Shown piece by piece: positions 28,775 through 39,308 of a stretch of 64,000 nucleotides of DNA. The notes beneath the pieces were generated by a model, which saw only the letters and a list, made by a program, of their open reading frames with translations, had not been told where the DNA came from and made no database searches. The position numbers and the translations under genes were made by a program. Every line of letters starts with the position of its first letter. The stretch's first letter is position 1. Source of the DNA: Gammaproteobacteria bacterium (GTDB taxonomy: Bacteria; Pseudomonadota; Gammaproteobacteria; Steroidobacterales; Steroidobacteraceae); NCBI GenBank assembly GCA_003137095.1, contig PLET01000065.1:89616-153615 (forward strand), in the 5' to 3' direction.

Positions 28775-31264
28775 TCAGTCCTCGCGCAGCGTGACGATGG
28801 GCGGAGTATTGACCACGCGGCGCGTCGCCAGCGTGCCGCTGATGCCGACCAGCAAGGTGCCGCAAACCAATCCGACGACCCATACCCACGGATCGAGGGT
28901 GTACGGCAGCGAAAACAGCCGCCGCGCCAGCACCCAGCCGATCGAAGTTGCGCCGAACGCCGCCAGGGTGCCCGCCAGGAATCCGAGCGCCGAGAATTCG
29001 GCGGCCACTCCCTGCAGCACGGTCCGGCGGCTCGCACCCAGGGTCCGCAGCATCGCGCTCTCGTAGCGACGCTCGTCGCGCGTCGATTGCACTGCGGCGA
29101 GCAGCACCACCACTCCGGCCACCAGGGTGAACAGGAACACGTACTGAACCGCCAGGGACGCGCGGTCCATGATGCTGCGGATCTGCTTCAGGATGGAATC
29201 CACGTCGAGCACCGAAATGGTCGGAAAGCGGCGCACCAGATCCGCCAGGGCCGGCCGCTGGGCGGCGGTCAGGTACACGCTGGTCATATACGTGCCGGCG
29301 GCGCCGTCGAGCAGACCCGGCGGGAAAACCAGGAAGAAGTTCGGCCGGAAGCTGTCCCAGCGCACCTTGCGCACGCTGGCAACCGTGGCGCTGAGCGTCT
29401 CGCCGGCGATATCGAATGTCAGCTCGTCGCCGAGCTTCAGCTGCAGCGCCTCCTGGTATTCGGTCGATATGGAAACCAGGTGCTTGCCGTAGTCGGCACG
29501 CGTCCACCAGCGTCCCGCAACCAGCTGATTGTCCTCCATCAAGGGTCCGGACCAGGTGAGGTTCTGCTCGCGTTCGAGAAATGCGCGGCCATTCTCGGCC
29601 CTGAATCGGAGGGCATCGCCCGGCCGCCCGTTCAGCGCCGTGATCCGCGCCCGCACCATGGGAAACATCTGCGGTTCGCCGAAGCCGCGGGCCTTCAGGA
29701 ACTCCTGCAGCGGCATCAGCTCATCGGGGCGGATATTGATCAGAAAATTGTTCGGTACGTCGCTCGCCAGGCTTTGCCGCCAGTCAGCCAGCAGGTCGTT
29801 GCGCACCACCGCCAGCAGCAGCAGCACCATGATCCCCAGTCCGAAGGCCACGATTTGCACCACGCTCCCCGCGCCGCGGCGCGAGACGTTGGCGAGACCG
29901 TAGCGCCAGGCGACGCCCACGCCGCCGCGCAGATGGCCGGTCAGCCGCACCAGGGCAAAGCCGGCGAGGGTGAGCGCCAATCCCACTGCGAGCACGCCCG
30001 CCAGTACGCTCGCCACCAGTTCGGTGTCGCGCACCAGGCTCCACAGGATGGCACCAAGGGCCGCCAGCGCCAGCAGGTAGCTGGCACCGTAGCGCAGCGG
30101 GGGCGCCTCGACCGTCTTGCGCAGCACGCGTGCCGGCGGCGTATTTTTCAATTGCAGGAGGGGCGGCAGGGCGAAGCCGATGAGCATCGCCATGACCGTG
30201 ACCAGGGCGATGAGGACGGGCGAGAACGAGGCTGCGGGCAGATCGGCCGGGATCAGCCCGCGCAGCAGCCAGGTCAGTCCGCTCTGCGCGAGGTTGCCGA
30301 GCAGCGCGCCGGCGCCCACCGCCGCCGTCGCCAGCAGGCCGAGTTCGATGATCGATATGGCGAGAACGAAGCCCTGGGCCGCACCCATGCATTTCATCAG
30401 GGCCACCGTGTCGATGTGGCGGGCTGCGTAGCGGCGCGCGCCCATCGCCACGGCGACCGCGGCCAGCATGACCGAAGCGAGACTCGCCAGATTCAGGAAG
30501 CGGCTGGCGCGGTCGACGGCCGAATTGAGCTGCCGGCTGGATTCGTCGACTTCGCGCAGCCTCTCGCCGGCCGGCTTGACGGTATTGAGGTATTCGCGGA
30601 AGTCGCCGATCGCCGCCGCGGGTCCTGAGAACAATGCTGCATAGGTCACGCGGCTGCCGGGCTGGATCAGCGCCGTCGCCGCGATGTCCTCGATGTTGAT
30701 GAGCGCCGCCGGTGCGAGGTTCACGAAACCGGTGCCCTGATCGGGACGATAGTCGAGCACCTCGGTGACTCGGAACGTGCTTTCACCCACCTTGAGAGAG
30801 TCACCGAGCGCCACGTCGAGCTGCGCAATGAGGCGCGCGTCGACCCACATCTCCCCATGCTTGGGCACCTGATCAGTGTTTCGGGCCGTGCCGAAGGGCA
30901 TGTCGGCGATGCGCACGTGGCCGCGCAGCGGATAGGTGTCGCTGACGGCATGGATTGCCGTCAACTGGCTGGCATCACCGTTGAATATCGCGGTGGGAAA
31001 GGATACCACCTGCGCACTGCGCAGCCCGCGGGCCGCAGCCAGCTCGAAATAGCGCCGCGGCAGGGGCGCGGGCGATTCGATGCGCAGGTCTGCCGCCAAC
31101 ACCTCGGCGGCCTGGGCGCGCACGCCCTGTGCGATGCGGCTCGTGAAGAAACCCACCGCGGTCAGCGACAGCACGGCCACCGTCAGTGCAGACAGCAATA
31201 CGGCAAGCTCGCCCGATTTCAAATCGCGCCACAGATTACGCAGTGCAAATCGCAGGATGGGCAT
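28775..31264 (-). CDS. ABC transporter permease (YbbP/FtsX-like)
   Basis: 829 aa, two FtsX-type permease regions: RFALRNLWRDLKSGELAVLLSALTVAVLSLTAVGFFTSRI ... FLFTLVAGVVVLLAAVQSTRDERRYESAMLRTLGASRR. Confidence 0.93.
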   Translation of the reverse strand: MPILRFALRNLWRDLKSGELAVLLSALTVAVLSLTAVGFFTSRIAQGVRAQAAEVLAADLRIESPAPLPRRYFELAAARGLRSAQVVSFPTAIFNGDASQLTAIHAVSDTYPLRGHVRIADMPFGTARNTDQVPKHGEMWVDARLIAQLDVALGDSLKVGESTFRVTEVLDYRPDQGTGFVNLAPAALINIEDIAATALIQPGSRVTYAALFSGPAAAIGDFREYLNTVKPAGERLREVDESSRQLNSAVDRASRFLNLASLASVMLAAVAVAMGARRYAARHIDTVALMKCMGAAQGFVLAISIIELGLLATAAVGAGALLGNLAQSGLTWLLRGLIPADLPAASFSPVLIALVTVMAMLIGFALPPLLQLKNTPPARVLRKTVEAPPLRYGASYLLALAALGAILWSLVRDTELVASVLAGVLAVGLALTLAGFALVRLTGHLRGGVGVAWRYGLANVSRRGAGSVVQIVAFGLGIMVLLLLAVVRNDLLADWRQSLASDVPNNFLINIRPDELMPLQEFLKARGFGEPQMFPMVRARITALNGRPGDALRFRAENGRAFLEREQNLTWSGPLMEDNQLVAGRWWTRADYGKHLVSISTEYQEALQLKLGDELTFDIAGETLSATVASVRKVRWDSFRPNFFLVFPPGLLDGAAGTYMTSVYLTAAQRPALADLVRRFPTISVLDVDSILKQIRSIMDRASLAVQYVFLFTLVAGVVVLLAAVQSTRDERRYESAMLRTLGASRRTVLQGVAAEFSALGFLAGTLAAFGATSIGWVLARRLFSLPYTLDPWVWVVGLVCGTLLVGISGTLATRRVVNTPPIVTLRED

Positions 31265-31269
31265 GGTCC

Positions 31270-31959
31270 TCAGCTCACCGCGTGACCTGCGTCCAGTTCG
31301 AATGTGCGGTCGCAGCGCGCTGCCAGCGTGCGGTCATGGGTGACCAGCACTAGGGTGCTGCCGGAGCTGCGGTTCAGTTCGAACAGTAGATCCGTGACGC
31401 GCTGTCCGGTTGCCGTGTCGAGATTTCCCGTGGGTTCATCGGCGAACAGCACGGCAGGGTGCGTGACGAATGCGCGTGCGATGGCCACCCGTTGTTGCTC
31501 GCCGCCGGACAATTGCTTCGGATAGTGGGCCGCACGCGGCGTCAAACCGACCTGCTCGAGCGCCTGCGCCGCCAGGGCGCGGGCATCGGTGCGATTGCCG
31601 AGTTCCAGCGGCAGCATGACGTTTTCGATCGCCGTGAGCGATGGAATCAGGTGAAAGGACTGGAACACGAAGCCGACGTGGCGGGCACGGATGGCGGCAC
31701 GGCCGTCTTCGTCGAGTTCGGTCAAATCGACGCCGGCGATGAGCACGCGGCCCGTGCTCGGTGTATCGAGCCCCGCGAGCAGCGCCAGCAGCGTGGATTT
31801 GCCGGCACCCGAGGCACCGACGATGGCCAGGGATTCACCGCCGCGCACACTGAGGCTCACATCGGCGAGAATGGTGAGCGAACCCTCGGGGCTCGCCACG
31901 GTCTTGGTGATGTGGCGGGCTTCGAGTACGAACTGGTCATGAATCGTGGAATCCTGCAT
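31270..31959 (-). CDS. ABC transporter ATP-binding protein (YbbA-like)
   Basis: Walker A GASGAGKST, LSGGEQQRVAIARAFVTHPAVLFADEPTGNLD. Confidence 0.94.
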   Translation of the reverse strand: MQDSTIHDQFVLEARHITKTVASPEGSLTILADVSLSVRGGESLAIVGASGAGKSTLLALLAGLDTPSTGRVLIAGVDLTELDEDGRAAIRARHVGFVFQSFHLIPSLTAIENVMLPLELGNRTDARALAAQALEQVGLTPRAAHYPKQLSGGEQQRVAIARAFVTHPAVLFADEPTGNLDTATGQRVTDLLFELNRSSGSTLVLVTHDRTLAARCDRTFELDAGHAVS

Positions 31960-31973
31960 TGGGAGCGCCAGTG

Positions 31974-32597
31974 ATGCGACTTTTTGTCCTATTGCTCGTG
32001 ATTTCGGGCGTGCCGGCCGCTGCCGAAGCGCCCGCACCGCCCACGCTGCCCACGCTGCTCGTGTACGGCGACAGCATCAGCGCAGGCTACGGGATTCGCG
32101 TCGAGCAAGGATGGGTGGCCCTGCTGCAGGCGAAGCTGAAACAGGAAGGGTACGGGTACCAGGTCATCAATGCCAGCATCAGCGGCGAGACGACCGCAGG
32201 GGGGCTGGCGAGGCTGCCTCGGGCGCTCGCATTGCATCATCCGCAGGTGGTCATCCTCGAACTCGGCGGCAACGATGGGCTGCGGGCGCTGCCCGTCGCC
32301 CAAATGCGCGACAACCTCGCGCGCATGTGCGCCCTGGCGAAGTCGGCTGGAGCGCGCATTCTACTGCTCGGCATGCGGATCCCGCCCAATTATGGCCCGC
32401 AGTACACCGAGCAATTTCGCCTGGCGTTCAGCGATCTCGCCCATGCCGACAAGCTGCCTTTCGTGCCGTTCCTGCTCAATGACATCGCCCTGAATGCAAG
32501 CCTGATGCAGGCCGATGGATTTCACCCCAATGCGCTGGGGCAGCCCCGATTGCTCGACAACGTGTGGGCGGAGCTGGGCGGACTACTACACAGATGA
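31974..32597 (+). CDS. tesA: Arylesterase/thioesterase I, SGNH hydrolase (TesA-like)
   Basis: LLVYGDSISAGYGI, ELGGNDGLRALP, ADGFHPNALGQ; divergent from ybbA as in E. coli. Confidence 0.92.
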   Translation: MRLFVLLLVISGVPAAAEAPAPPTLPTLLVYGDSISAGYGIRVEQGWVALLQAKLKQEGYGYQVINASISGETTAGGLARLPRALALHHPQVVILELGGNDGLRALPVAQMRDNLARMCALAKSAGARILLLGMRIPPNYGPQYTEQFRLAFSDLAHADKLPFVPFLLNDIALNASLMQADGFHPNALGQPRLLDNVWAELGGLLHR

Positions 32598-32601
32598 CGC
32601 G

Positions 32602-32634
32602 GGCGGCGATCCCCCATACCCGGGGGACCGCCGC
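32602..32634. terminator. Bidirectional stem-loop between convergent tesA and DUF3761 genes
   Basis: GGCGGCGATCCCCC-ATACCC-GGGGGACCGCCGCC, strong GC stem between two convergent stops. Confidence 0.55.
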
Positions 32635-32657
32635 CTGCGCATCGTCCCGATATCAGC

Positions 32658-33065
32658 CTACTTGGTCAGGAACTCGGCAACTCCGCCGTGCTTCGAGCAC
32701 GCGCCGCTGTGAGTCTTGGCATGCGAGTACGTTCCGTCCTTGCACTTGGCGGTGGCACCCGTGGGATCCGTCGAGCTGGCCGAAGTCGTCGTAGCGGTCT
32801 TCGGAGCCGAGGTCTTGGTCGTGGTCGCCGCAGGCGCAGCAGCCGGCGCGGCGGTGGCGGCGGTCTCCGTGGCCTTCTTGGTCGAGGTCTTCGGCGCCTT
32901 CTGGACGCCGCCGTGTCCGCTGCAGGCACCCTTGCCCACGGTGGCCGACGTCGTGCCATCCTTGCAGGTCGTCGGTGCGGTGCCGTCCGCGGCGTAGGCG
33001 GGCAGCGCCAGCGTGAGGATCACCATCGGCGCGGCCACCAGGCTCATTATGTATCGATTATTCAT
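32658..33065 (-). CDS. DUF3761-like small secreted protein with two Cys-Gly-His repeats
   Basis: Signal peptide; CKDGTTSATVGKGACSGHGGVQK and CKDGTYSHAKTHSGACSKHGGVAEFL separated by an Ala/Thr/Pro/Lys-rich linker. Confidence 0.75.
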   Translation of the reverse strand: MNNRYIMSLVAAPMVILTLALPAYAADGTAPTTCKDGTTSATVGKGACSGHGGVQKAPKTSTKKATETAATAAPAAAPAATTTKTSAPKTATTTSASSTDPTGATAKCKDGTYSHAKTHSGACSKHGGVAEFLTK

Positions 33066-33142
33066 TGGAAAAGCACTCCCAGGTTTTGAACGCGTCCGGA
33101 TTGTAAACGGTATCCGCCCGGATCCTCCTTAAATGCGTGTCA

Positions 33143-33532
33143 TCAGTGCGCGTCGGCGATCGGCAGCATGCTCACCACGTCGAACACGAACCGGGTGTGC
33201 TGGCGCGGCGTGGCGGCCTCGAACAGCGAACCGTCCACCGTGACGTGGGAGTTCTCCCCGATATTCTCCGGGAACTGCGCCAAGCCGGTCATCTGCACGT
33301 CATTGACCGGCAGGCATTGATGACTCTGGGCCGGCGCATACACGTAGGCGGTCCGGTCCAAGGCCAGAATCGCCACATTGTCCACCCCGTCGGCGGCGGG
33401 ATAATCGCGAAAGTGTACGACGCCTTTGAGGCTGTTGCGGACGGGCTGGACGAACAGGCAATGGCCATAGCCGAAAACGCAGCCGGAAAGGGCCGCACAG
33501 GCGGTGAGAGTCAGCGTTCGCTTGATTTGCAT
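33143..33532 (-). CDS. Small predicted lipoprotein, unknown function
   Basis: 129 aa; lipobox-like LTACAALSGC; downstream domain not recognised. Confidence 0.6.
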   Translation of the reverse strand: MQIKRTLTLTACAALSGCVFGYGHCLFVQPVRNSLKGVVHFRDYPAADGVDNVAILALDRTAYVYAPAQSHQCLPVNDVQMTGLAQFPENIGENSHVTVDGSLFEAATPRQHTRFVFDVVSMLPIADAH

Positions 33533-33689
33533 TCGATTGGCACCCCTCGCAAGTCCATCCGACAGCCGCGACGGCCCCGCGTTCGCCCGGTTGCCTTAAG
33601 TATGCGCTCACCCGCACGCGCGGCCCCGGGTTTGCTGGCGGATTGAACCGGTGATATACACGCGGAACTATAAAAAGGAGCTGACCGGA

Positions 33690-35399
33690 GTGGACCGAAT
33701 CTGGCTGAAGCGCTACCCGCCGGGCGTCCCTGCGGATATCGACCCTGGTGAATATGCTTCGCTGCCGGCGCTGCTCGAGGAGGCCTTCGACCGATTCAAG
33801 GCGGCGCCGGCCTTCACCAACATGGGCGCCACCTTGAGCTTCACCGAGCTCGACGAGGGCAGCCGCGCACTGGCCGCCTGGCTGCAGAAGGCCGCCGGAC
33901 TCGCGGCCGGCGAGCGCGTCGCGCTGATGATGCCCAACATCCTCCAATATCCGCTGGCGCTGTTCGCGGTGCTGCGCGCCGGCATGGTCGTGGTCAATGT
34001 CAATCCCCTCTACACCCCGCGCGAACTCGAGCATCAACTGGTGGATTCCGGCGCAAAAGCCATCGTGATCCTCGAGAACTTTGCGCACGTCCTGCAGCAG
34101 GTGCTGCCGCACACCGCGATCCGGCACGTCCTGGTGACCCGAGTCGGCGATTATTTGAAGCCGGCGCGCGGCATGCTGGTGAACTTCGTGTTGCGGTATG
34201 TTCGCAAACAGATCCCCGCCTGGAGCATGGCCGGCGCGCTGCCGCTGCGCCGCGCGGTTTCGGCCGGGCGCCGCCTGGCCTTCGACCGGGCCGCGGTCGG
34301 TCCCGAGGACATCGCCTTCCTGCAGTACACGGGCGGCACCACGGGCGTCGCCAAGGGCGCGATCCTCACGCATCGCAACATGGTGGCGAACGTTCTGCAG
34401 GCGAGCGCGTGGCTCGCCCCGGCACTCGTTCCCGGCACTACGCCCATCGTGATCACGGCGCTGCCTCTGTATCACATCTTTTCGCTCACCACGAACGGCC
34501 TGGTGTTCATCCGGTTGGGCGCGCACAACGTTCTCATCACCAATCCGCGGGATTTCCCCGGATTCGTCGCGGAACTCAGGAAATTCAAGTTCTATTTCAT
34601 CAGCGGCGTGAACACGCTGTTCAATGCCCTGCTCCACACTCCGGGTTTCGACTCGCTGGACTTCAGTGCGCTGCGGGTGACCCTGGGCGGCGGCATGGCG
34701 GTGCAGGCCGTGGTGGCCGAGCGCTGGAAAAAGGTCACGCGCTGCATCCTCACCCAGGCCTGGGGATTGACCGAAACGTCGCCGGGCGCCTGCATCAATC
34801 CGCTCGACCTGGATTTCAACGGCTCCATCGGGCTGCCGATTTCCTCCACCGACATCTCCATCCGTGACGACGAGGGCCTGGAACTCGGGATCGGTGCGGT
34901 CGGCGAAATCTGCGTGCGCGGGCCGCAGGTCACGCGCGGCTATTGGAACCGGCCCGATGAGACGGAAAAGGTCATGCTGGGCGACTGGCTGCGCACGGGC
35001 GACATCGGACACATCGACGGCGAGGGCTTCGTCTTCATCGAGGATAGAAAGAAGGACATGATTCTTGTTTCGGGATTCAACGTCTATCCGAACGAGGTGG
35101 AGAGCGTCATGGCGGAACACCCGGGCGTACTCGAGGTCGCCGCCGTCGCCCAACCGGACGAGAACTCGGGTGAGGTGGTGGCGCTGTTCGTCGTCAAGAA
35201 GGATCCGAACCTGACGGCGGCGGCGCTGGTCGAACACGCCCACACCGAACTCACCGGCTACAAGGTGCCCAAGCACATCTATTTTCGCGCCGAGCTTCCC
35301 AAGACGAACGTGGGAAAAATCCTGCGGCGCGAACTGCGGGACGAATTGCGCGCCGCCGCCAAACCTCAATCCGTGGAGGATTCCGCTGCCGGTACGTAG
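33690..35399 (+). CDS. fadD: Long-chain fatty acid-CoA ligase
   Basis: GTG start with AAGGAG 9 nt upstream; [33 protein letters not shown] resembles the E. coli FadD N-terminus; [29 protein letters not shown]-like and [20 protein letters not shown]. Confidence 0.93.
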   Translation: MDRIWLKRYPPGVPADIDPGEYASLPALLEEAFDRFKAAPAFTNMGATLSFTELDEGSRALAAWLQKAAGLAAGERVALMMPNILQYPLALFAVLRAGMVVVNVNPLYTPRELEHQLVDSGAKAIVILENFAHVLQQVLPHTAIRHVLVTRVGDYLKPARGMLVNFVLRYVRKQIPAWSMAGALPLRRAVSAGRRLAFDRAAVGPEDIAFLQYTGGTTGVAKGAILTHRNMVANVLQASAWLAPALVPGTTPIVITALPLYHIFSLTTNGLVFIRLGAHNVLITNPRDFPGFVAELRKFKFYFISGVNTLFNALLHTPGFDSLDFSALRVTLGGGMAVQAVVAERWKKVTRCILTQAWGLTETSPGACINPLDLDFNGSIGLPISSTDISIRDDEGLELGIGAVGEICVRGPQVTRGYWNRPDETEKVMLGDWLRTGDIGHIDGEGFVFIEDRKKDMILVSGFNVYPNEVESVMAEHPGVLEVAAVAQPDENSGEVVALFVVKKDPNLTAAALVEHAHTELTGYKVPKHIYFRAELPKTNVGKILRRELRDELRAAAKPQSVEDSAAGT

Positions 35400-36442
35400 T
35401 TGCGCACGGTGTCCACGAGCAGGGCGACCTGCTGCGGATCGACCTCCGGGGTGATGCCGTGACCGAGGTTGAACACGTGTCCCGTGCCGGGACCGTAGCT
35501 TTCGAGCACGCTCAGGGTCTCGGCGCGCAGCACGGCGGGCGGCGCGAACAGGGCGGCCGGATCGAGATTGCCCTGCAGCGCTACGCGCCCGCCCACGGCC
35601 CGCCGGGCATCGCTCAAATCCGTGGTCCAATCCACGCCGACGGCGTCGCAGCCGATGGCCGCGATGGCGCCGAGCCAGGCGCCGCCGCCCTTGGTGAACA
35701 CGATGTTCGGCACCCGGCGCCCGTCGGCGTCGCGGATGAGCGCGGCCACCGCCTGCGCCATGTAGTGCAGTGAGAACTCCCGGTATTGCGCCGGGGTGAG
35801 CACACCGCCCCAGGTGTCGAACAACATCACGGCCTGCGCGCCCGCGGCGATCTGCGCGTTCAGATAGGCAATGGTCGCGCGGGCGAGCAAATCGAGCAGA
35901 CGATGCAGCTCGCGGGGCGCCTCGTACATCATGCGTTTGATATGCGCAAACGCCTTGCTGCCGCCGCCCTCGACCATGTACGAGGCGACGGTCCAGGGGC
36001 TGCCCGCGAAGCCGATCAAGGGAACCCGCCCGGCGAGTTCGCGGCGTATCAGGCTCACGGCGTCCACGACATATCGCAGCTCGCCGTGCGGATCCGGAAC
36101 GCCGAGCCTGTCGATGTCGGCGGCGCCGCGAACCGGCCGGGCGAACACGGGTCCCTCACCGGTGGAGAACTCCAGGCCCAGATTCATGGCATGTGGAATG
36201 GTCAGGATGTCCGAAAACAGAATGGCGGCATCGAGCGGATAGCGGTCGATCGGCTGCAGGGTCACCTCGCAGGCGATCTGCGGGTTGGTGCACATGGCCA
36301 GAAAATTGCCTGCGCGCGCCCGGGTCGCACGGTATTCCGGCAGGTATCGGCCGGCTTGGCGCATGAGCCAGACCGGCCGCCGCGGCGTCGGCTGGCGCAG
36401 CAATGCGCGCAGCAGCAGATCGTTCTTGAGCGCGCCGCTCAT
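35366..36442 (-). CDS. hemE: Uroporphyrinogen decarboxylase
   Basis: [72 protein letters not shown]. Confidence 0.97.
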   Translation of the reverse strand: MSGALKNDLLLRALLRQPTPRRPVWLMRQAGRYLPEYRATRARAGNFLAMCTNPQIACEVTLQPIDRYPLDAAILFSDILTIPHAMNLGLEFSTGEGPVFARPVRGAADIDRLGVPDPHGELRYVVDAVSLIRRELAGRVPLIGFAGSPWTVASYMVEGGGSKAFAHIKRMMYEAPRELHRLLDLLARATIAYLNAQIAAGAQAVMLFDTWGGVLTPAQYREFSLHYMAQAVAALIRDADGRRVPNIVFTKGGGAWLGAIAAIGCDAVGVDWTTDLSDARRAVGGRVALQGNLDPAALFAPPAVLRAETLSVLESYGPGTGHVFNLGHGITPEVDPQQVALLVDTVRNYVPAAESSTD

Positions 36443-37581
36443 GTGCTTTCCGACGGATCGAACAGTCGCGCATGCTCCAGAATGGCATAGCGGTCGGTCA
36501 TGCCGGCGATGTAATCGGCCACCGCGCGGGCACGGCCCACCGGGCCGTTCGGAGCTTCGCGGCCGCCCGCAGCGCGGCCTGGCATCAGCGACGGATCGGC
36601 GAAAAACGACTCGAACAGCTCGCGCACCACACGACGCGCCTTGGAAGTCATGCGCTGCACCTTGTAGTGCTTGTACAGATTGGTGCGCAGGAAGCTCTTC
36701 AGTCCCTGGTTCAATTCGCGGGTCCCGGGACTGAAGCCGATCAGCGCGGCCGGCTGGGATCTGACCTCCGCGATCGAGGCGACGCCGGCGGCGCGCAGGC
36801 GTTCGGCCGAGGAGTCGATGAGGTCGCTGACGAGGTGGTTGATCACCCGCCGTAGTATTTCATAAACCAGGCGCCGACCCGCGAGGTTCGGGTATTTCGC
36901 CCGCACCGCAGAGTGGTATTGGTCGAACAGCGGAACGGACTTGAGCTCCTCCACGGTGATCAGGCCCGCGCGGATGCCGTCCTCGACGTCATGGTTGTTG
37001 TAGGCGATCTCGTCGGCGAAGTTCGCAAGCTGCGCCTCCAGTCCCGGCTGCCGGCGATTGATGAAGCGCTCGCCCAGGCTCCCCAGCTTCAGGGCATTGC
37101 TGTACGAGCAGTGCTTGAGAATTCCCTCGCGGCACTCGAAGGTCAGGTTCAAGCCGTCGAATTCCGCGTAGTGCTCCTCGAGTTCGTCGACGACGCGCAG
37201 CGACTGCAGATTGTGTTCGAATCCGCCGAAGTCGGTCATGCATTCATTCAGTGCATCCTGGCCGGCATGTCCAAACGGCGTGTGTCCCAGGTCGTGCGCG
37301 AGGCAGATGGCCTCGGACAGCACCTCGTTGAGCTTCAGCGCCCGCGCGACGGTGCGCGCGATCTGCGCCACCTCGAGCGAATGGGTCAGACGCGTGCGGT
37401 ACAGATCGCCTTCGTGATTGACGAATACCTGCGTCTTGTAGACCAGCCTGCGAAACGCCGTCGAGTGCACGATCCGATCCCGGTCGCGCTGATATTCCGA
37501 ACGATAGGCCGGCGCGGGCTCGGGATGTTGCCGGCCGCGCGACTGCTCGTCATGGGCGGCATAGGGCGCGAGTTTGCTCAT
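36439..37581 (-). CDS. dgt: Deoxyguanosinetriphosphate triphosphohydrolase-like protein
   Basis: [65 protein letters not shown]. Confidence 0.94.
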   Translation of the reverse strand: MSKLAPYAAHDEQSRGRQHPEPAPAYRSEYQRDRDRIVHSTAFRRLVYKTQVFVNHEGDLYRTRLTHSLEVAQIARTVARALKLNEVLSEAICLAHDLGHTPFGHAGQDALNECMTDFGGFEHNLQSLRVVDELEEHYAEFDGLNLTFECREGILKHCSYSNALKLGSLGERFINRRQPGLEAQLANFADEIAYNNHDVEDGIRAGLITVEELKSVPLFDQYHSAVRAKYPNLAGRRLVYEILRRVINHLVSDLIDSSAERLRAAGVASIAEVRSQPAALIGFSPGTRELNQGLKSFLRTNLYKHYKVQRMTSKARRVVRELFESFFADPSLMPGRAAGGREAPNGPVGRARAVADYIAGMTDRYAILEHARLFDPSEST

Positions 37582-38654
37582 CCGAAGTACTCCGCCAACG
37601 TGGCGTCGAGGACGCTCTTGTCATAATGGGCGATCACGCCGGCGCGGCCGGGTCCCTCCAGGACGACCAGACGCACGGCACCGGCGAGGACTTTCTTGTC
37701 CATTTGCATCAATTCGAGCGCCTTGGCCGCGCCGAAGCGCGGCGGCCGGGTGGGCAGCCCCGCCCGGCGCAGCAATCTCTGCAGCCGGTCGGGCGCGGCC
37801 GCATCGATCAATCCCAGCCGATGCGAGAAATCGGCCGCAATGAGCATGCCGATGGCCACCGCTTCGCCATGCAGATGGGCTTCATAGCCGGTCGCGGCCT
37901 CGATGGCATGGCCAAAGGTGTGGCCGAAATTCAAGATGGCGCGGATGCCGCCTTCGCGCTCATCCTTTGCCACCACCGCGGCCTTGATTTCGCAGGACCT
38001 GGCGATGATGTGCGTCAGGGCGTCCGCGTTGCGCGCCAGCACCGCCTCGAGGTTGCCCTCCATCCAGTCGAACAGCTCCGGATCCCAGACGCAGCCGTAT
38101 TTGATCACCTCGGCGATACCGGCGCGCAGTTCGCGGTCCGGCAGGGTGGCGAGGGTATCGGTGTCGGCCACCACCGCGATCGGCTGGTAAAAGGCGCCGA
38201 TGAGATTCTTGCCGCCCGGATGGTTCACGCCGGTCTTGCCGCCCACCGAGGAGTCCACCTGGGCGAGCAGCGTCGTCGGCAGCTGCACCAGCGCTACGCC
38301 GCGCTGGTAGCTGGCGGCGGCGAAGCCCGCCACGTCGCCGACCACGCCGCCCCCGAGGGCCAGCACCGTGGCATCGCGATTGAGTCTGGCGCCGACCAGG
38401 GCGTCGAATACGCGGCCCAGGGTCTGCAGGGTCTTGTGCCGCTCGCCATCCGGCAATACGCACTCCGCGACGCGCCGGCCGCCCAGGCCCGAGCGCAGCC
38501 GCTCGAGATACAGCGGCGCCACCGTCGCATCGGTCACCACGAGCACGGAGCGGCCGGGAATCGCGGTGTCCAGCACGGCGCGATTGCCCAGCAGCCCGGG
38601 GCCGATCGCGATCTGGTAGCGCGAGTGCCCGACGTCCACCTCGAGTGTTTTCAC
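37578..38654 (-). CDS. aroB: 3-dehydroquinate synthase
   Basis: [60 protein letters not shown]. Confidence 0.97.
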   Translation of the reverse strand: MKTLEVDVGHSRYQIAIGPGLLGNRAVLDTAIPGRSVLVVTDATVAPLYLERLRSGLGGRRVAECVLPDGERHKTLQTLGRVFDALVGARLNRDATVLALGGGVVGDVAGFAAASYQRGVALVQLPTTLLAQVDSSVGGKTGVNHPGGKNLIGAFYQPIAVVADTDTLATLPDRELRAGIAEVIKYGCVWDPELFDWMEGNLEAVLARNADALTHIIARSCEIKAAVVAKDEREGGIRAILNFGHTFGHAIEAATGYEAHLHGEAVAIGMLIAADFSHRLGLIDAAAPDRLQRLLRRAGLPTRPPRFGAAKALELMQMDKKVLAGAVRLVVLEGPGRAGVIAHYDKSVLDATLAEYFG

Positions 38655-38673
38655 GGTGCGCAGTATACGAAGC

Positions 38674-39201
38674 TTAGGTCCAGAGCGCGCGCCGGAGCTC
38701 CTGGTGGATTTCCTCGGCCACCAGCTGCACGCGGCGGCCGTCGGTGGACACGGTCAGATCGGCGATCTCGGCGTACAGCGCCGCCCGCCGCAGCATCAAC
38801 TCGGTGAGCTTGTGTCCGGGATCGGTATCGTTGAGCAGCGGCCGGTGGCGGGCATGGCGCGTGCGCTCCAACTGTTGCTGTATCGAGGTCTCCAGGTACA
38901 CCACCAGGCCGCGCTCTGCCAGCACGCGCCGGTTGCCGTCGTCGATCACGGCTCCGCCGCCGGTGGCCAGCACGATGGAATCGAGCTGCGTCAGGCGTTC
39001 GATGGATTCCCTTTCGCGCACCCGGAAGCCGGCTTCGCCCTCTTTTTCGAAGATGAATTGGATGTCCACGCCGGTCCTGGCCTCGACATCCGCGTCACTG
39101 TCGTGGAAGGTGAAGCGCAGCAGCCGTGCCAGATGCCGCCCGACCGCGGTTTTCCCGGATCCCATCGGCCCGATCAGAAACACGTTCTTCTTGGAGATCA
39201 T
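38674..39201 (-). CDS. aroK: Shikimate kinase
   Basis: VFLIGPMGSGKTAVGRHLARLLRFTFHDSDADVEARTGVDIQFIFEKEGEAGFRVRE. Confidence 0.96.
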   Translation of the reverse strand: MISKKNVFLIGPMGSGKTAVGRHLARLLRFTFHDSDADVEARTGVDIQFIFEKEGEAGFRVRERESIERLTQLDSIVLATGGGAVIDDGNRRVLAERGLVVYLETSIQQQLERTRHARHRPLLNDTDPGHKLTELMLRRAALYAEIADLTVSTDGRRVQLVAEEIHQELRRALWT

Positions 39202-39308
39202 GGTAGCGGCCGATGTTAGTCGATCGGCCGGGCGTGCGCAGGCGCAGGACCCGCAAACGGGGGCGGGCACCCCGCGCAGGCCCACGCGCCGCGTTGCAAG
39301 CTTTGGCG

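Noticed and set aside
29087-30628. 513-aa plus-strand ORF antisense to the ABC permease
   Set aside because: Codon-bias artefact (Gln/His/Arg-rich) opposite a clear FtsX-like permease.
33300-35630. 776-aa minus-strand ORF antisense to fadD
   Set aside because: fadD on the plus strand is unmistakable; the antisense translation has no family features.
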